A DNA stretch of 12,628 nt from Chloroflexi bacterium TSY (GCA_019217005.1 JAHBNG010000185.1:1-12628), one strand, 5' to 3'. Positions 1-7,451 are shown, counted from the stretch's first letter. A program made the numbers and translations. The notes: a model not told the origin generated them from the letters alone.

Positions 1-1706
1 GCGTAGCGGAGAAGCGCGACAAGCTTCAGGCCAACCACCAGGCCATGGATGTTACGCTCAATGGATACCAAGAGACGGTGAATGCAGCTCTGGATGAAAT
101 CCGCGACCAGGAAGTCATCAAGCGCATCTGGCGTCATGATCATACTATTTGGCGACCCGATCCGACCGAAATCACCAACCGACTGGGCTGGCTTCATTCA
201 CCCGAAACCATGCCTGAACATATCGCACGGATCATGGGATTGGTCGATGCCGTGCGCGCCGATGGATATACGCGTGTGTTGTTGCTGGGCATGGGTGGCT
301 CTAGCCTTGCACCGGAAGTCTTCCAAACTGTCTTTGGGCAGCCTGCGGGTCCAGGCAACGCATATCTGGAGTTGGCCATTCTCGACAGTACGGATCCCGA
401 TATGTTGCTTGAACGGGCCAGTCATCTTGAATTAGCCAAAACACTCTTTGTGGTTGCCACCAAGTCGGGCGGGACCGCAGAAACACTTTCTGCTTTTAAA
501 TACTTTTACAACCAAGTTGTGGAGGCTGAAGGTCAAGACAAAGCAGGCCAGCACTTTATTGCCATTACGGATCCCGGCAGCAGTCTGGTCGATATTGCCC
601 AAACATATAAATTCCGCGACATCTTTTTGAATGATCCAAACATTGGTGGACGCTATGCCGCTCTCTCCTACTTTGGTCTGGTTCCAGCTGGGCTGGTTGG
701 TGTTGATCTGGCGCTGTTGTTGGAACGGGCACAGACCGCAGCTTGCAATGCAGAAAGCTGCAACTGTCCCGTGGGCGGCGACAACGAGGGCGCACGCCTG
801 GGAACGATCATGGGCGAGTTGGCAAAAAGCGGACGGGACAAGGTAACCATCGTGGCCTCTCCTGCGATTGAGAGCTTTGGTGATTGGGTCGAGCAGTTGA
901 TCGCCGAAAGTACAGGCAAAGAGGGCAAGGGGATCCTTCCGGTGGTCGGAGAATCTTTGGCTGCACCTGCCGCCTATGGCGATGATCGCCTGTTTATCCA
1001 TCTGCGCTTGGATGAGGATAGCACTCATGATGCAGCCCTGGCAGCACTGGTAGAAGCCGGACACCCAGTCGTTACGCTGGCGCTCAAGAACAAATACGAT
1101 CTGGGCGCGCAGTTCTTCCTCTGGGAGATGGCGACCGTCGTCGCAGGCGCACGCATCGATATTCAGCCCTTTGACCAACCAAACGTCGAAGCGGCCAAAG
1201 TGCTGGCTCGTCAGATGGTGGCAGAGTACATGGAGAAAGGCCAGTTGCCCGCGGGTGAAACCGCACCGCTGACTGCCGACGCCTTGAGCGCCTTTCTACA
1301 ACAGACCAATCCTGGGGACTATATTTCTATTCATGCCTATGTGCAGCCAACTGCTGCGACCGATGCCGCTTTGACCGTTCTGCGTACCCTGTTGCGCGAC
1401 CGACTCCAGCTGGCAACCACAGTGGGGTATGGGCCACGCTTCCTCCATTCCACTGGTCAACTACACAAGGGCGACGGAGGCAACGGTCTCTTTATCCAGT
1501 TTACGTCGGATCCAATACAAGATGTGGACATTCCAGACGAAGCGGGTGCGCCAGCATCTTCCATGAGCTTCGGCGTATTGAAAAATGCCCAAGCACTCGG
1601 TGATGCCCAAGCGCTGACAAACGTAGATCGGCGCGTCATCCGCTTCCATTTGGGCAACGATGTGGCGAACGGGATCAAAACATTGACAACGGGTATAGAG
1701 ATATAG
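1..1706 (+). CDS. Bifunctional transaldolase/glucose-6-phosphate isomerase, C-terminal (Pgi) part, 5' partial
   Basis: This is the glucose-6-phosphate isomerase half of a probable Tal-Pgi fusion. Pgi interconverts glucose-6-phosphate and fructose-6-phosphate in the cytoplasm, and the fused transaldolase acts in the pentose phosphate pathway. The first in-frame ATG is at 45, but the frame is open to the left edge and reads VAEKRDKLQANHQA, which resembles the last helix of transaldolase plus a linker. The ATG at 45 has no Shine-Dalgarno sequence. Counting from that Met, Pgi motifs are GMGGSS (82-87, sugar-phosphate loop), TKSGGTAET (139-147), GGRYAALS (201-208), QLIAESTGK (284-292, with the catalytic-type Glu) and GPRFLHSTGQLHKG (463-476, with the His and Lys of the active site). 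About 553 residues is long for a bacterial Pgi domain but normal for the fused form. What is not visible is the transaldolase active site, so the fusion is inferred from the open frame. Confidence 0.9.
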   Translation, partial: VAEKRDKLQANHQAMDVTLNGYQETVNAALDEIRDQEVIKRIWRHDHTIWRPDPTEITNRLGWLHSPETMPEHIARIMGLVDAVRADGYTRVLLLGMGGSSLAPEVFQTVFGQPAGPGNAYLELAILDSTDPDMLLERASHLELAKTLFVVATKSGGTAETLSAFKYFYNQVVEAEGQDKAGQHFIAITDPGSSLVDIAQTYKFRDIFLNDPNIGGRYAALSYFGLVPAGLVGVDLALLLERAQTAACNAESCNCPVGGDNEGARLGTIMGELAKSGRDKVTIVASPAIESFGDWVEQLIAESTGKEGKGILPVVGESLAAPAAYGDDRLFIHLRLDEDSTHDAALAALVEAGHPVVTLALKNKYDLGAQFFLWEMATVVAGARIDIQPFDQPNVEAAKVLARQMVAEYMEKGQLPAGETAPLTADALSAFLQQTNPGDYISIHAYVQPTAATDAALTVLRTLLRDRLQLATTVGYGPRFLHSTGQLHKGDGGNGLFIQFTSDPIQDVDIPDEAGAPASSMSFGVLKNAQALGDAQALTNVDRRVIRFHLGNDVANGIKTLTTGIEI

Positions 1707-1720
1707 CTCAATACTCGTGG

Positions 1721-1812
1721 GTCCCGTCTCTGGCGGGACTAGCTCCAAGAGAGCCACGGCTTCCAAGCAATGATTCAGGGTGCTTGGTGGCAGTCACACA
1801 GGGATGTGTGAC
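1721..1812. other. Three consecutive stem-loops between the Pgi and HAD genes
   Basis: The 158-bp gap holds three perfect inverted repeats. GTCCCG (1721-1726) pairs with CGGGAC (1734-1739). CCAAGCA (1763-1769) pairs with TGCTTGG (1781-1787). GTCACACA (1793-1800) pairs with TGTGTGAC (1805-1812) around a GGGA loop. None is followed by a T-run, so they are not textbook intrinsic terminators. They may end or stabilise the Pgi transcript, and the last one could be an operator upstream of the HAD gene. Confidence 0.5.
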
Positions 1813-1864
1813 CTATGTTTGGGCGGTTGATGGGTGGGCGCATAGAATAGGACAGAGGAAAACG

Positions 1865-2620
1865 ATGATTCGAGCAATGATATTTGATTTAGATGGTACG
1901 CTCGTGCAGACGGAGAAACTTAAAGCGATCTCCTATGCCAAGGCCGCAATGACGCTGCGTCCCGAGCTAAAAGAGCAAGATGTCGTTGATGGATTTCGCC
2001 AGGTGGTGGGGCTCTCGCGCCATGAGGTGGCGCAATATTTGGTCGAACGCTTTGAACTGCATGATGCGGCTGCGGCGCGTATGGATGAGTTTGCCGTTGG
2101 GACGCCCTGGCAGGCGTATATCCAAGTGCGGTTAGCTATTTATGGCGATATGTTGATGAATCCAGAGGTCTTGCGCAGCAACCAGTGGCCCCACAATATG
2201 GCGCTGTTGAAACGAGCTCGTGCGTCGTGCCGTGCGGTAGGGCTGGCAACCATGTCCTACTGTCCGCAGGTGCAGCGGGTGTTAAAGATATTAGATCTGA
2301 AGAGCGCCTTTGATTTTGTGGCGTCGCGCGATGATGTGGAACAAGGGAAGCCAGACCCGGAAATCTATCATCTCGTGGCAAGCGAACTGGGCATTCCACC
2401 TGCTGAGTGTCTGGTGATTGAAGATTCGCCTACTGGGGTCAAGGCCGCGTTGGCTGCGGGCATGGTTTGCATTGCGGTGGGCACGCCCTTTACACGCGAA
2501 GCCTTGCATCAAGGCGGCTTGATCGACAAGCGTTGGATTGCGAACGAGCCCGACGAGCTCTTTGATGTATTTGAAGCCATGATTCAGGACCAGAGTATAA
2601 AAAAGCCATCAGCTAATTAG
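1865..2620 (+). CDS. HAD-superfamily hydrolase, beta-phosphoglucomutase/sugar-phosphatase-like
   Basis: A 251-residue cytoplasmic HAD hydrolase with a cap domain between motifs I and II. Motif I is FDLDGT (7-12), with nucleophile Asp8 and acid/base Asp10. Motif II is the TMS at 129-131, motif III is Lys162 in GKPDP, and motif IV is IEDSPTG (185-191), with the Mg-binding acidic pair. The GKPDP and ED-SP-TG signature is typical of the phosphatase/beta-phosphoglucomutase branch, whose members act on hexose phosphates; the exact substrate cannot be told. The frame is open upstream to 1784, but the ATG at 1865 is chosen because AGAGGA lies just before it and because HAD proteins start immediately before motif I. 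It lies among sugar-phosphate genes, which suits a phosphosugar substrate. A palindrome, GCTAATTAGC (2612-2621), overlaps the stop codon. Confidence 0.88.
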   Translation: MIRAMIFDLDGTLVQTEKLKAISYAKAAMTLRPELKEQDVVDGFRQVVGLSRHEVAQYLVERFELHDAAAARMDEFAVGTPWQAYIQVRLAIYGDMLMNPEVLRSNQWPHNMALLKRARASCRAVGLATMSYCPQVQRVLKILDLKSAFDFVASRDDVEQGKPDPEIYHLVASELGIPPAECLVIEDSPTGVKAALAAGMVCIAVGTPFTREALHQGGLIDKRWIANEPDELFDVFEAMIQDQSIKKPSAN

Positions 2621-2630
2621 CCGTCAGCTA

Positions 2631-2668
2631 GGTCGAAGCGACCACTTCGTGAACAGCCAGAATCTGGC
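2631..2668. other. Small inverted repeats before the CBM48 gene
   Basis: GGTCG (2631-2635) pairs with CGACC (2639-2643), overlapping an alternative pairing of CGAAG (2634-2638) with CTTCG (2645-2649). Next, GCCAGA (2656-2661) pairs with TCTGGC (2663-2668), ending 8 bp before the GTG start. They could form a weak terminator and an operator; no T-run follows. Confidence 0.35.
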
Positions 2669-2676
2669 CATGTTTC

Positions 2677-3039
2677 GTGACTAATTTTTATACTTTCCTA
2701 TACGACAAAATGATACACAAGGTGTTGCACCGTCAAGATGATCATGTGCAAATGCTGGTGACGTTTACCCTGCCGAATAGTCTTTGGGCCGATCATGTTT
2801 ATCTGGTTGGCGACTTTAATGATTGGGATCGCTGTGCCCATCCCATGCAGTGCAACCGCGCCGGAGAATGGGTGCTCACCGTGGATTTGGAGCCAGGAAG
2901 GACCTATCAGTTTCGCTATCTGATCGATGGCCATAGCTGGACGAATGATGACAACGCCGATGCCTATGTACGCAATTTACATGGCAGCGACAACTTTATT
3001 GTGATCACCGATCCCAATTTCGAAAAATATCAGGATTAA
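2677..3039 (+). CDS. Stand-alone CBM48 (AMPK-beta/isoamylase N-terminal type) glycogen-binding protein
   Basis: A 120-residue protein that is almost entirely one carbohydrate-binding module of family 48, the domain that binds glycogen or starch in branching enzyme, isoamylase and AMPK beta. Recognisable pieces are VYLVGDFNDW (41-50), GEWVLTVDL (63-71), YQFRYLIDG (77-85), the aromatic W88 and the closing SDNFIV (104-109). No catalytic domain or signal peptide is seen, so it probably acts in the cytoplasm as a glycogen-targeting or accessory protein; that role is inferred. The start is uncertain: GTG at 2677 keeps the N-terminal FYTFLYDKM stretch, while ATG at 2710 would give a 109-residue protein. 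Neither has a clear Shine-Dalgarno sequence. It is 56 bp downstream of the HAD gene, in the same direction. Confidence 0.82.
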   Translation: MTNFYTFLYDKMIHKVLHRQDDHVQMLVTFTLPNSLWADHVYLVGDFNDWDRCAHPMQCNRAGEWVLTVDLEPGRTYQFRYLIDGHSWTNDDNADAYVRNLHGSDNFIVITDPNFEKYQD

Positions 3040-3053
3040 AAGACAGCGTGTCC

Positions 3054-3193
3054 CAAAGTGTGTAAATGGAGATCGCTTATAGCCACATCATTTAAACTTC
3101 GGACAATTGTCCCTCGATCAAAAGTGCTTCTATTGTCTGAAGTTTAAGTGGCATATCTATTAGTTAGAGAGCCTGCTCGATTTACACACTTTG
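3054..3193. repeat. 14-bp perfect inverted repeat bracketing the 71-bp mini-element
   Basis: CAAAGTGTGTAAAT (3054-3067) is exactly complementary to ATTTACACACTTTG (3180-3193). The similarity extends imperfectly outward (a GTGT on each side) and inward (a GAG on each side). The 71-bp mini-element lies between the arms. Without it the loop would be about 41 nt, so this may be an older hairpin or miniature element into which the second one inserted. The right arm lies 33-46 bp before the start of the dehydrogenase gene. Confidence 0.6.
3082..3152 (-). mobile_element. 71-bp MITE, internal-deletion derivative of the IS4-like element at 7351-8923
   Basis: The ends are GCCAC and GTGGC, followed by inverted TTAAACTTCRGACAAT arms. 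Its reverse complement aligns without any gap to the IS left end (7351-7402, 52 bp) joined directly to the IS right end (8905-8923, 19 bp). That is 71 bp in total, and by hand count 62 of 71 positions match. The joint lies at TTGTCC, which occurs in the IS at both 7397-7402 and 8899-8904, so the element looks like the product of a deletion between those 6-bp repeats. It lies in the CBM48/dehydrogenase gap. I see no convincing target duplication (at most ATA on both sides). Confidence 0.85.
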
Positions 3194-3225
3194 TGGTACA
3201 CACCCGGAATAAAAAGGAGAGAGTG

Positions 3226-4137
3226 ATGGATATTGCAATGATTGGTCTGGGCAAGATGGGTGCCAACATGGCAACGCGACTGCTACGGGGCGGTCATCGT
3301 GTCGTGGCGTATGATCTGCATGAAAATGCCATCAAGGCTGCGGAAGCCGAGGGGGGCGAAGGAGCACGTACGTTGGATGAGGTTGTCGAAAAACTGGCGG
3401 CACCACGAACAGTATGGGTGATGGTCCCATCGGGCAATCCGACGGAAGAGACAATCATGGCACTGATGGAGCGGCTTGATGAGAACGACACCGTTGTGGA
3501 TGGCGGCAATAGCAATTACAAGGACTCTATGCGACGTGCGGGGATGGTGGCCGAAAAAGGCTTGAACTTTATCGATGTGGGAACCAGTGGCGGCATTTGG
3601 GGCATTACCGAAGGCTATAGCATGATGGTGGGCGGCAACAAGGAGGCAGTGGACCGCTTGGGCCCTGCTCTCAAAACATTGGCTCCTAGACCTGATGAAG
3701 GGTGGGGCCACGTCGGACCTGTTGGTTCGGGACACTTTGTCAAGATGGTGCACAATGGCATTGAGTATGGTCTGATGCAGGCATACGCCGAGGGGTTCGA
3801 CTTGATGCGGCACAAAGAGGAATTTAGTCTGGATCTGCATCAGATCGCCGAAATCTGGCGGACGGGCAGCGTAGTACGTTCTTGGCTGCTAGATCTGACG
3901 GCCGATGCCCTGGCTGAAAACCCCCATATGGAGGGCATTGCGGCCTATGTAACCGACTCGGGCGAAGGACGCTGGACAGTAGTTGAGTCAATCGACCTAG
4001 GTGTTGCGATTCCCGTTATCTCCACATCGTTGCAGCGACGTTTCCGCTCGCGAGATGCCGAACCCTTTAGCGACAAATTGCTCGCAGCCATGCGCAATCA
4101 GTTTGGTGGGCATGGGGTGAAGATGAAAAATATGTAA
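3226..4137 (+). CDS. gnd: 6-phosphogluconate dehydrogenase, decarboxylating (short, NAD-type)
   Basis: A 303-residue enzyme that oxidatively decarboxylates 6-phosphogluconate to ribulose-5-phosphate in the oxidative pentose phosphate pathway. The N-terminal Rossmann fold has GLGKMG (7-12). Asp30 at the end of the second strand (VVAYD) suggests NAD rather than NADP preference by family knowledge. Further motifs are MVPSG (66-70), VDGGNSNYKDS (91-101), DVGTSGG (117-123) and GHFVKMVHNGIEYG (169-182), with catalytic Lys173 and Glu180. The length fits the short class of about 300 residues, not the 470-residue one. The start at ATG 3226 is preceded by AAGGAGAG. An upstream in-frame GTG at 3148 lies inside the mini-element and is rejected. 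It is followed after 21 bp by the GH63-like gene, probably in one operon. Transcription may be affected by the mini-element about 73 bp before the start. Confidence 0.93.
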   Translation: MDIAMIGLGKMGANMATRLLRGGHRVVAYDLHENAIKAAEAEGGEGARTLDEVVEKLAAPRTVWVMVPSGNPTEETIMALMERLDENDTVVDGGNSNYKDSMRRAGMVAEKGLNFIDVGTSGGIWGITEGYSMMVGGNKEAVDRLGPALKTLAPRPDEGWGHVGPVGSGHFVKMVHNGIEYGLMQAYAEGFDLMRHKEEFSLDLHQIAEIWRTGSVVRSWLLDLTADALAENPHMEGIAAYVTDSGEGRWTVVESIDLGVAIPVISTSLQRRFRSRDAEPFSDKLLAAMRNQFGGHGVKMKNM

Positions 4138-4158
4138 AGACCTGGGAAGGATATTTTT

Positions 4159-6831
4159 ATGCAACAGACTGTTGAGGGAAAACGACTGGCTGCGCATCGC
4201 GCGCGTCAGGCAAATTGGAAAAATTGGGGACCCTATCTGGGTGAGCGTGGGTGGGGGACTGTGCGTGAGGATTATAGCGAACATGGCAACGCTTGGGACT
4301 ATTTTCCTCATGACCATGCCCGCAGCCGCGCCTATCGCTGGAACGAAGATGGTCTGGCGGGTATTTCGGATCGCAATCAGTACATCTGCTTTGCGCTGGC
4401 ACTCTGGAATGGACACGACTCCATTCTGAAAGAACGGCTTTTTGGCTTGACTGGCAACGAAGGAAATCATGGAGAAGATGTCAAGGAGTATTACTTTTAT
4501 TTGGATAGCACGCCGACGCATTCTTATATGAAGATGCTCTACAAATATCCGCAGCACGCCTTTCCCTATCGTGATTTGGTGCATGAAAACGGAAGACGGG
4601 GCTTTGATGAGTCCGAATATGAGCTGCTAGATACCGGTGTCTTTGATGAGGATCGCTACTTTGATGTGTTGGTGGAATATGCCAAAGCAGCAGAGAACGA
4701 CATCTTGGTTCAGATCACGATTACCAATCGCGGCCCAGATGCCGCCCTGTGTCACCTACTTCCAACGCTCTGGTTTCGCAACACATGGAGTTGGGGCTAT
4801 GATGCTGGCCCCATGGCAGATGTACCTGGCAAACCGATGCTTTGGCAACTCGACCGTGACGATGAGCATCAAAGCATTCAAGTGAGCCATCCAACCGTCG
4901 GAGATTATTATCTCTATGCCCAGAAAGCGGATGAATTGCTCTTTACGGAAAATGAGACGAATGGGGCGCTCCTGTTCGGTATCCAGAACGAGCAGCCCTA
5001 CGTCAAAGATGCATTTCATCGTTATCTCATAGGGGATGAGCGTGAGGCCGTCAACCCTCAGAAACGTGGCAGCAAAGTTGCGATCCGCTATCAGCATGAA
5101 TTCGCGGCTGGAGAATCAGCAACCTATCGACTACGTCTGAGCAATGCGCAACAGGTGCAGCCATTGGGCGACACGTTTGCTAGCACCTTCAACCAGCGCG
5201 TGAAAGAAGCCGACGCTTTCTACACAGCGGTACAGAACCCCAAGTTGAGCAAAGATGAACGTGCCATCCAGCGACAGGCGTTGGCTGGAATGCTCTGGTC
5301 GAAGCAGATGTTCTACTTTGATGTGGAACAGTGGCTCAATGGTGATCCTGGCGCACCGTCACCGCCCCAAGGTCGTATGCAAGGACGCAACCATGATTGG
5401 GCCCACCTCAACAACTTTGACATCATCTCCATGCCCGACAAGTGGGAATATCCCTGGTACGCAACGTGGGATTTGGCCTTTCATTGTCTCCCGCTGGCAT
5501 TGGTGGATCCAGACTTTGCCAAACGCCAATTGACATTGATGACGCGGGAGTGGTATATGCATCCCAATGGCGCACTCCCCGCGTACGAATGGGCCTTTGG
5601 AGACGTCAACCCTCCGGTTCATACCTGGGCGGCATGGCGTCTCTACAAGATCGATGCTCGTATGTATGGCCACCCTGATCGTGAGTTCCTGGCGAGTATC
5701 TTCCACAAGCTGCTTCTCAACTTCACCTGGTGGGTCAATCGCAAAGATGAAGATGGACGAAACGTCTTTCAAGGTGGCTTTCTGGGGATGGATAATATCA
5801 GCGTCTTTGACCGCAGCGCACAGCTACCGACTGGTGGTCACATTGACCAAGCAGATGGCACAGCTTGGATGGGCTTCTTTAGCCTGATCATGATGAAGAT
5901 TGCGCTCGAACTGGCCCAAAGCGATCCAGTCTATCAGGATACGGCCACCAAGTTCTTTGAGCATTTTCTGCGCATTGCCGATGCGATCACCAACCGCGGC
6001 GGTCATGGACATTCCCTTTGGAATGAAGAAGACGAATTTTTTTACGATTCGCTTCACTTACCGGACGATAGCAGCACGCCGCTGAAGGTGCGTTCTCTGG
6101 TGTGGCTAATGCCGCTGATTGCCGTGGAAACCGTTGAACCCGATCTGCTGGACGCCATGCCCGAATTTAACCGGCGTATGCATTGGTTTTTGGACAACCG
6201 CCCCCATCTCTCTGCCAATATGGCTTGCATGGATGAGCCGGGGGTTGGGCAGAGGCATTTGGCTGCATTTTTGACGCGCGAGCGGTTGGTGGCTGTGTTG
6301 CGCTACATGCTCGACGAGAGCGAATTTCTCAGCGACCATGGCATTCGGTCACTCTCCAAGGTTCATTCGGATCAGCCCTATCGCATTGATGCAAATGGTC
6401 AATCCTTCGAGGTGGGCTACTGGCCAGCCGAATCCAAGAGCGGACTCTTTGGCGGCAACTCCAACTGGCGTGGTCCCATCTGGTTTCCCATCAACTATCT
6501 GATCATCGAAGGATTGCAGCGCTTTCATCACTACTATGGTGATGATCTGAAGGTTGAATATCCCACGGGTTCAGGAATGATGAAAACGCTGGATGAGGTG
6601 GCCTGTGATCTATCCAGGCGGTTGACGCGCATCTTTTTACGAGACGAACAGGGCAAGCGTCCTGTCTATGCAGGACAACAGACCTTCCAGGCCGATCCAC
6701 ACTGGTGCGACTATCTTCTCTTTTACGAATATTTTCACGGCGATAACGGCGCCGGCCTGGGGGCCAGCCACCAGACCGGCTGGACCGGTCTAGTGGCCAA
6801 ACTCTTGCAGCAGTCGGGTGGTCCTTTATAG
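4159..6831 (+). CDS. GH63-like glucosidase (MGH1-type (alpha/alpha)6 barrel)
   Basis: An 890-residue glycoside hydrolase resembling bacterial GH63 glucosidases. The N-terminal about 370 residues are a beta-rich domain, with [19 protein letters not shown] near the start, [10 protein letters not shown] and [19 protein letters not shown]. The C-terminal (alpha/alpha)6 part carries WDLAF (437-441), where Asp438 sits at the usual general-acid position, [12 protein letters not shown], and [11 protein letters not shown] with WRGPIW at 770-775, a hallmark of this clan. I did not assign the general base. No signal peptide is visible, so it is probably cytoplasmic, releasing glucose from alpha-linked oligosaccharides or glucosylglycerate-type solutes; the substrate is uncertain. 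The ATG at 4159 has GGGAAGG 8 bp upstream. It lies 21 bp behind the 6-phosphogluconate dehydrogenase gene, which implies cotranscription. Confidence 0.85.
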   Translation: MQQTVEGKRLAAHRARQANWKNWGPYLGERGWGTVREDYSEHGNAWDYFPHDHARSRAYRWNEDGLAGISDRNQYICFALALWNGHDSILKERLFGLTGNEGNHGEDVKEYYFYLDSTPTHSYMKMLYKYPQHAFPYRDLVHENGRRGFDESEYELLDTGVFDEDRYFDVLVEYAKAAENDILVQITITNRGPDAALCHLLPTLWFRNTWSWGYDAGPMADVPGKPMLWQLDRDDEHQSIQVSHPTVGDYYLYAQKADELLFTENETNGALLFGIQNEQPYVKDAFHRYLIGDEREAVNPQKRGSKVAIRYQHEFAAGESATYRLRLSNAQQVQPLGDTFASTFNQRVKEADAFYTAVQNPKLSKDERAIQRQALAGMLWSKQMFYFDVEQWLNGDPGAPSPPQGRMQGRNHDWAHLNNFDIISMPDKWEYPWYATWDLAFHCLPLALVDPDFAKRQLTLMTREWYMHPNGALPAYEWAFGDVNPPVHTWAAWRLYKIDARMYGHPDREFLASIFHKLLLNFTWWVNRKDEDGRNVFQGGFLGMDNISVFDRSAQLPTGGHIDQADGTAWMGFFSLIMMKIALELAQSDPVYQDTATKFFEHFLRIADAITNRGGHGHSLWNEEDEFFYDSLHLPDDSSTPLKVRSLVWLMPLIAVETVEPDLLDAMPEFNRRMHWFLDNRPHLSANMACMDEPGVGQRHLAAFLTRERLVAVLRYMLDESEFLSDHGIRSLSKVHSDQPYRIDANGQSFEVGYWPAESKSGLFGGNSNWRGPIWFPINYLIIEGLQRFHHYYGDDLKVEYPTGSGMMKTLDEVACDLSRRLTRIFLRDEQGKRPVYAGQQTFQADPHWCDYLLFYEYFHGDNGAGLGASHQTGWTGLVAKLLQQSGGPL

Positions 6832-6882
6832 ATGGCAACTTAACATAATTTTCAATCAACTATTATGTAAAGTATACTACCT

Positions 6883-6895
6883 TGTCTTAAAGACA
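6883..6895. other. Perfect 6+1+6 inverted repeat downstream of the glucosidase
   Basis: TGTCTT (6883-6888) and AAGACA (6890-6895) are separated by one base. It sits between the glucosidase stop and the next promoter candidate and could be an operator. It is too short for an effective terminator. A TATACT at 6873-6878 precedes it, but with a poor -35. Confidence 0.35.
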
Positions 6896-6912
6896 CCGTA
6901 ATGAATCCCCGT

Positions 6913-6941
6913 TTGCTGCCGCGCGCGGCTCATGTTATCAT
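6913..6941 (+). promoter_or_regulatory. Candidate sigma70-type promoter for the structured RNA
   Basis: TTGCTG (6913-6918) and TATCAT (6936-6941) are separated by exactly 17 bp. The -10 box matches consensus in 5 of 6 positions and the -35 box shares the leading TTG. Transcription would begin near 6948, just before the 5' arm of the structured RNA. Confidence 0.5.
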
Positions 6942-6947
6942 ATGACA

Positions 6948-7104
6948 CAATGAAAAACGCCGCCTCTGCGTGTTGCAGACACGACAAAGGCGGCTAACCG
7001 TCCAAGCTGAACAGGCAGCGAGGAGGCTACCGTTTATTGTAACTACCTTCTATGGTGGGATCAAAAACGACCGCTTTGTTGTTGCGTGGAGGCGGTCGTT
7101 TTTC
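6948..7104 (+). ncRNA. Candidate structured RNA or 5' leader with intrinsic terminator and inverted-duplicate ends
   Basis: About 155 nt from the candidate promoter to a T-run. A 5' hairpin forms from GCCGCCT (6959-6965) with AGGCGGC (6988-6994), enclosing CGTGT/ACACG (6969-6973/6979-6983). The 3' hairpin is the terminator at 7063-7103. The 5' arm (6952-6970) can instead pair with the terminator's 3' arm (7085-7104) over about 19 bp with one bulge. In addition, 6982-6993 can pair with 7071-7081 over 11 bp. The RNA therefore has two alternatives: two local hairpins, or one long rod. That fits either an attenuation switch for the downstream small ORF or a stand-alone rod-like small RNA (6S-like in outline only). 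I recognise no known riboswitch family. Confidence 0.5.
7063..7103 (+). terminator. Perfect 12-bp intrinsic terminator
   Basis: AAAAACGACCGC (7063-7074) pairs perfectly with GCGGTCGTTTTT (7092-7103), the latter ending in five T. It separates the candidate promoter at 6913 from the small ORF at 7186, so it either ends a small RNA or acts as an attenuator for the ORF. Confidence 0.85.
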
Positions 7105-7118
7105 AGTTCCCCGATCGG

Positions 7119-7143
7119 TTGCTCATCGGACGAAGATGAGCAA
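7119..7143 (+). other. Perfect 9-bp hairpin before the small ORF
   Basis: TTGCTCATC (7119-7127) and GATGAGCAA (7135-7143) enclose a 7-nt loop and are followed by TATTTCT. It lies 28 bp before the small ORF's ribosome binding site. It may be a second weak terminator or a 5' stabilising hairpin. Confidence 0.5.
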
Positions 7144-7185
7144 TATTTCTATCCATCCGTTTTCACCATAGAAGGAGACAAATCT

Positions 7186-7359
7186 ATGGCGACCTATTTA
7201 CCAAAGACCCTGTTCGAAATGTGGAAAAAGGGCGAGTTGACGATTGAGATGGCCATTGGTCATGTCTTGCAACGCTTGCTCGATTATGATGAGCGGCTGC
7301 GGGCGTTGGAACGGCAGGCGAATCAGCCTTCTCAAGAGTCGGATAGAGACGCCACTTAA
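7186..7359 (+). CDS. Small hypothetical helical protein (57 aa), stop codon supplied by the IS end
   Basis: A 57-codon ORF starting at ATG 7186 with GAAGGAGA 7 bp upstream, a strong Shine-Dalgarno sequence. The product is soluble, charged and probably all-helical: residues 7-45 (KTLFEMWKKGELT, then MAIGHVLQRLLDYDERLRAL) look like two amphipathic helices, with a polar tail. I recognise no family. The last codons GCC ACT TAA (7351-7359) are the first bases of the IS left end. Joined across the IS, the frame would read GAC followed at once by TAG TAG (8924-8929), so the native protein was probably 55 residues and the IS entered at its stop codon. It lies behind the attenuator-like RNA, which may control it. 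A longer frame from 6970 would cross the terminator and is rejected. Confidence 0.6.
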   Translation: MATYLPKTLFEMWKKGELTIEMAIGHVLQRLLDYDERLRALERQANQPSQESDRDAT

Positions 7360-7451
7360 ACTTCGGACAATAGGACAGCTTTTTGTCGAGAGACAATTGT
7401 CCTTTACTTTCTGGTAAAAGAAAAGAGATGAGGTGAGAAATGTGACAAAAA

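Noticed and set aside
432..1178. Long minus-strand open frame of 248 codons inside the Pgi domain
   Set aside because: It lies wholly inside a well-supported gene on the other strand, has no recognisable domain and no ribosome binding site; it is a codon-bias shadow.
1793..1812. CRP/FNR-type binding site in the GTCACACA/TGTGTGAC palindrome
   Set aside because: The half-sites are in the opposite order to TGTGA-N6-TCACA, and such regulators' sites are not established for this organism.
1784..1864. N-terminal extension of the HAD protein from the start at 1784
   Set aside because: It crosses the stem-loops and lacks a ribosome binding site; HAD motif I normally lies within the first residues, as with the ATG at 1865.
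3082..3152. Reading the 71-bp element as a simple terminator for the CBM48 gene
   Set aside because: Its full length matches the two IS ends without gaps, which a terminator would not do, and no T-run follows the stem.
3148..3225. Upstream GTG start for 6-phosphogluconate dehydrogenase
   Set aside because: The extra 26 residues would be encoded partly by the mini-element end, and the ATG at 3226 has a strong Shine-Dalgarno sequence and places the Rossmann motif correctly.
6970..7185. Longer version of the small ORF starting inside the structured RNA
   Set aside because: It would need translation through a perfect intrinsic terminator and two hairpins, and its sequence has no clear protein character. 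The ATG at 7186 has a good ribosome binding site.
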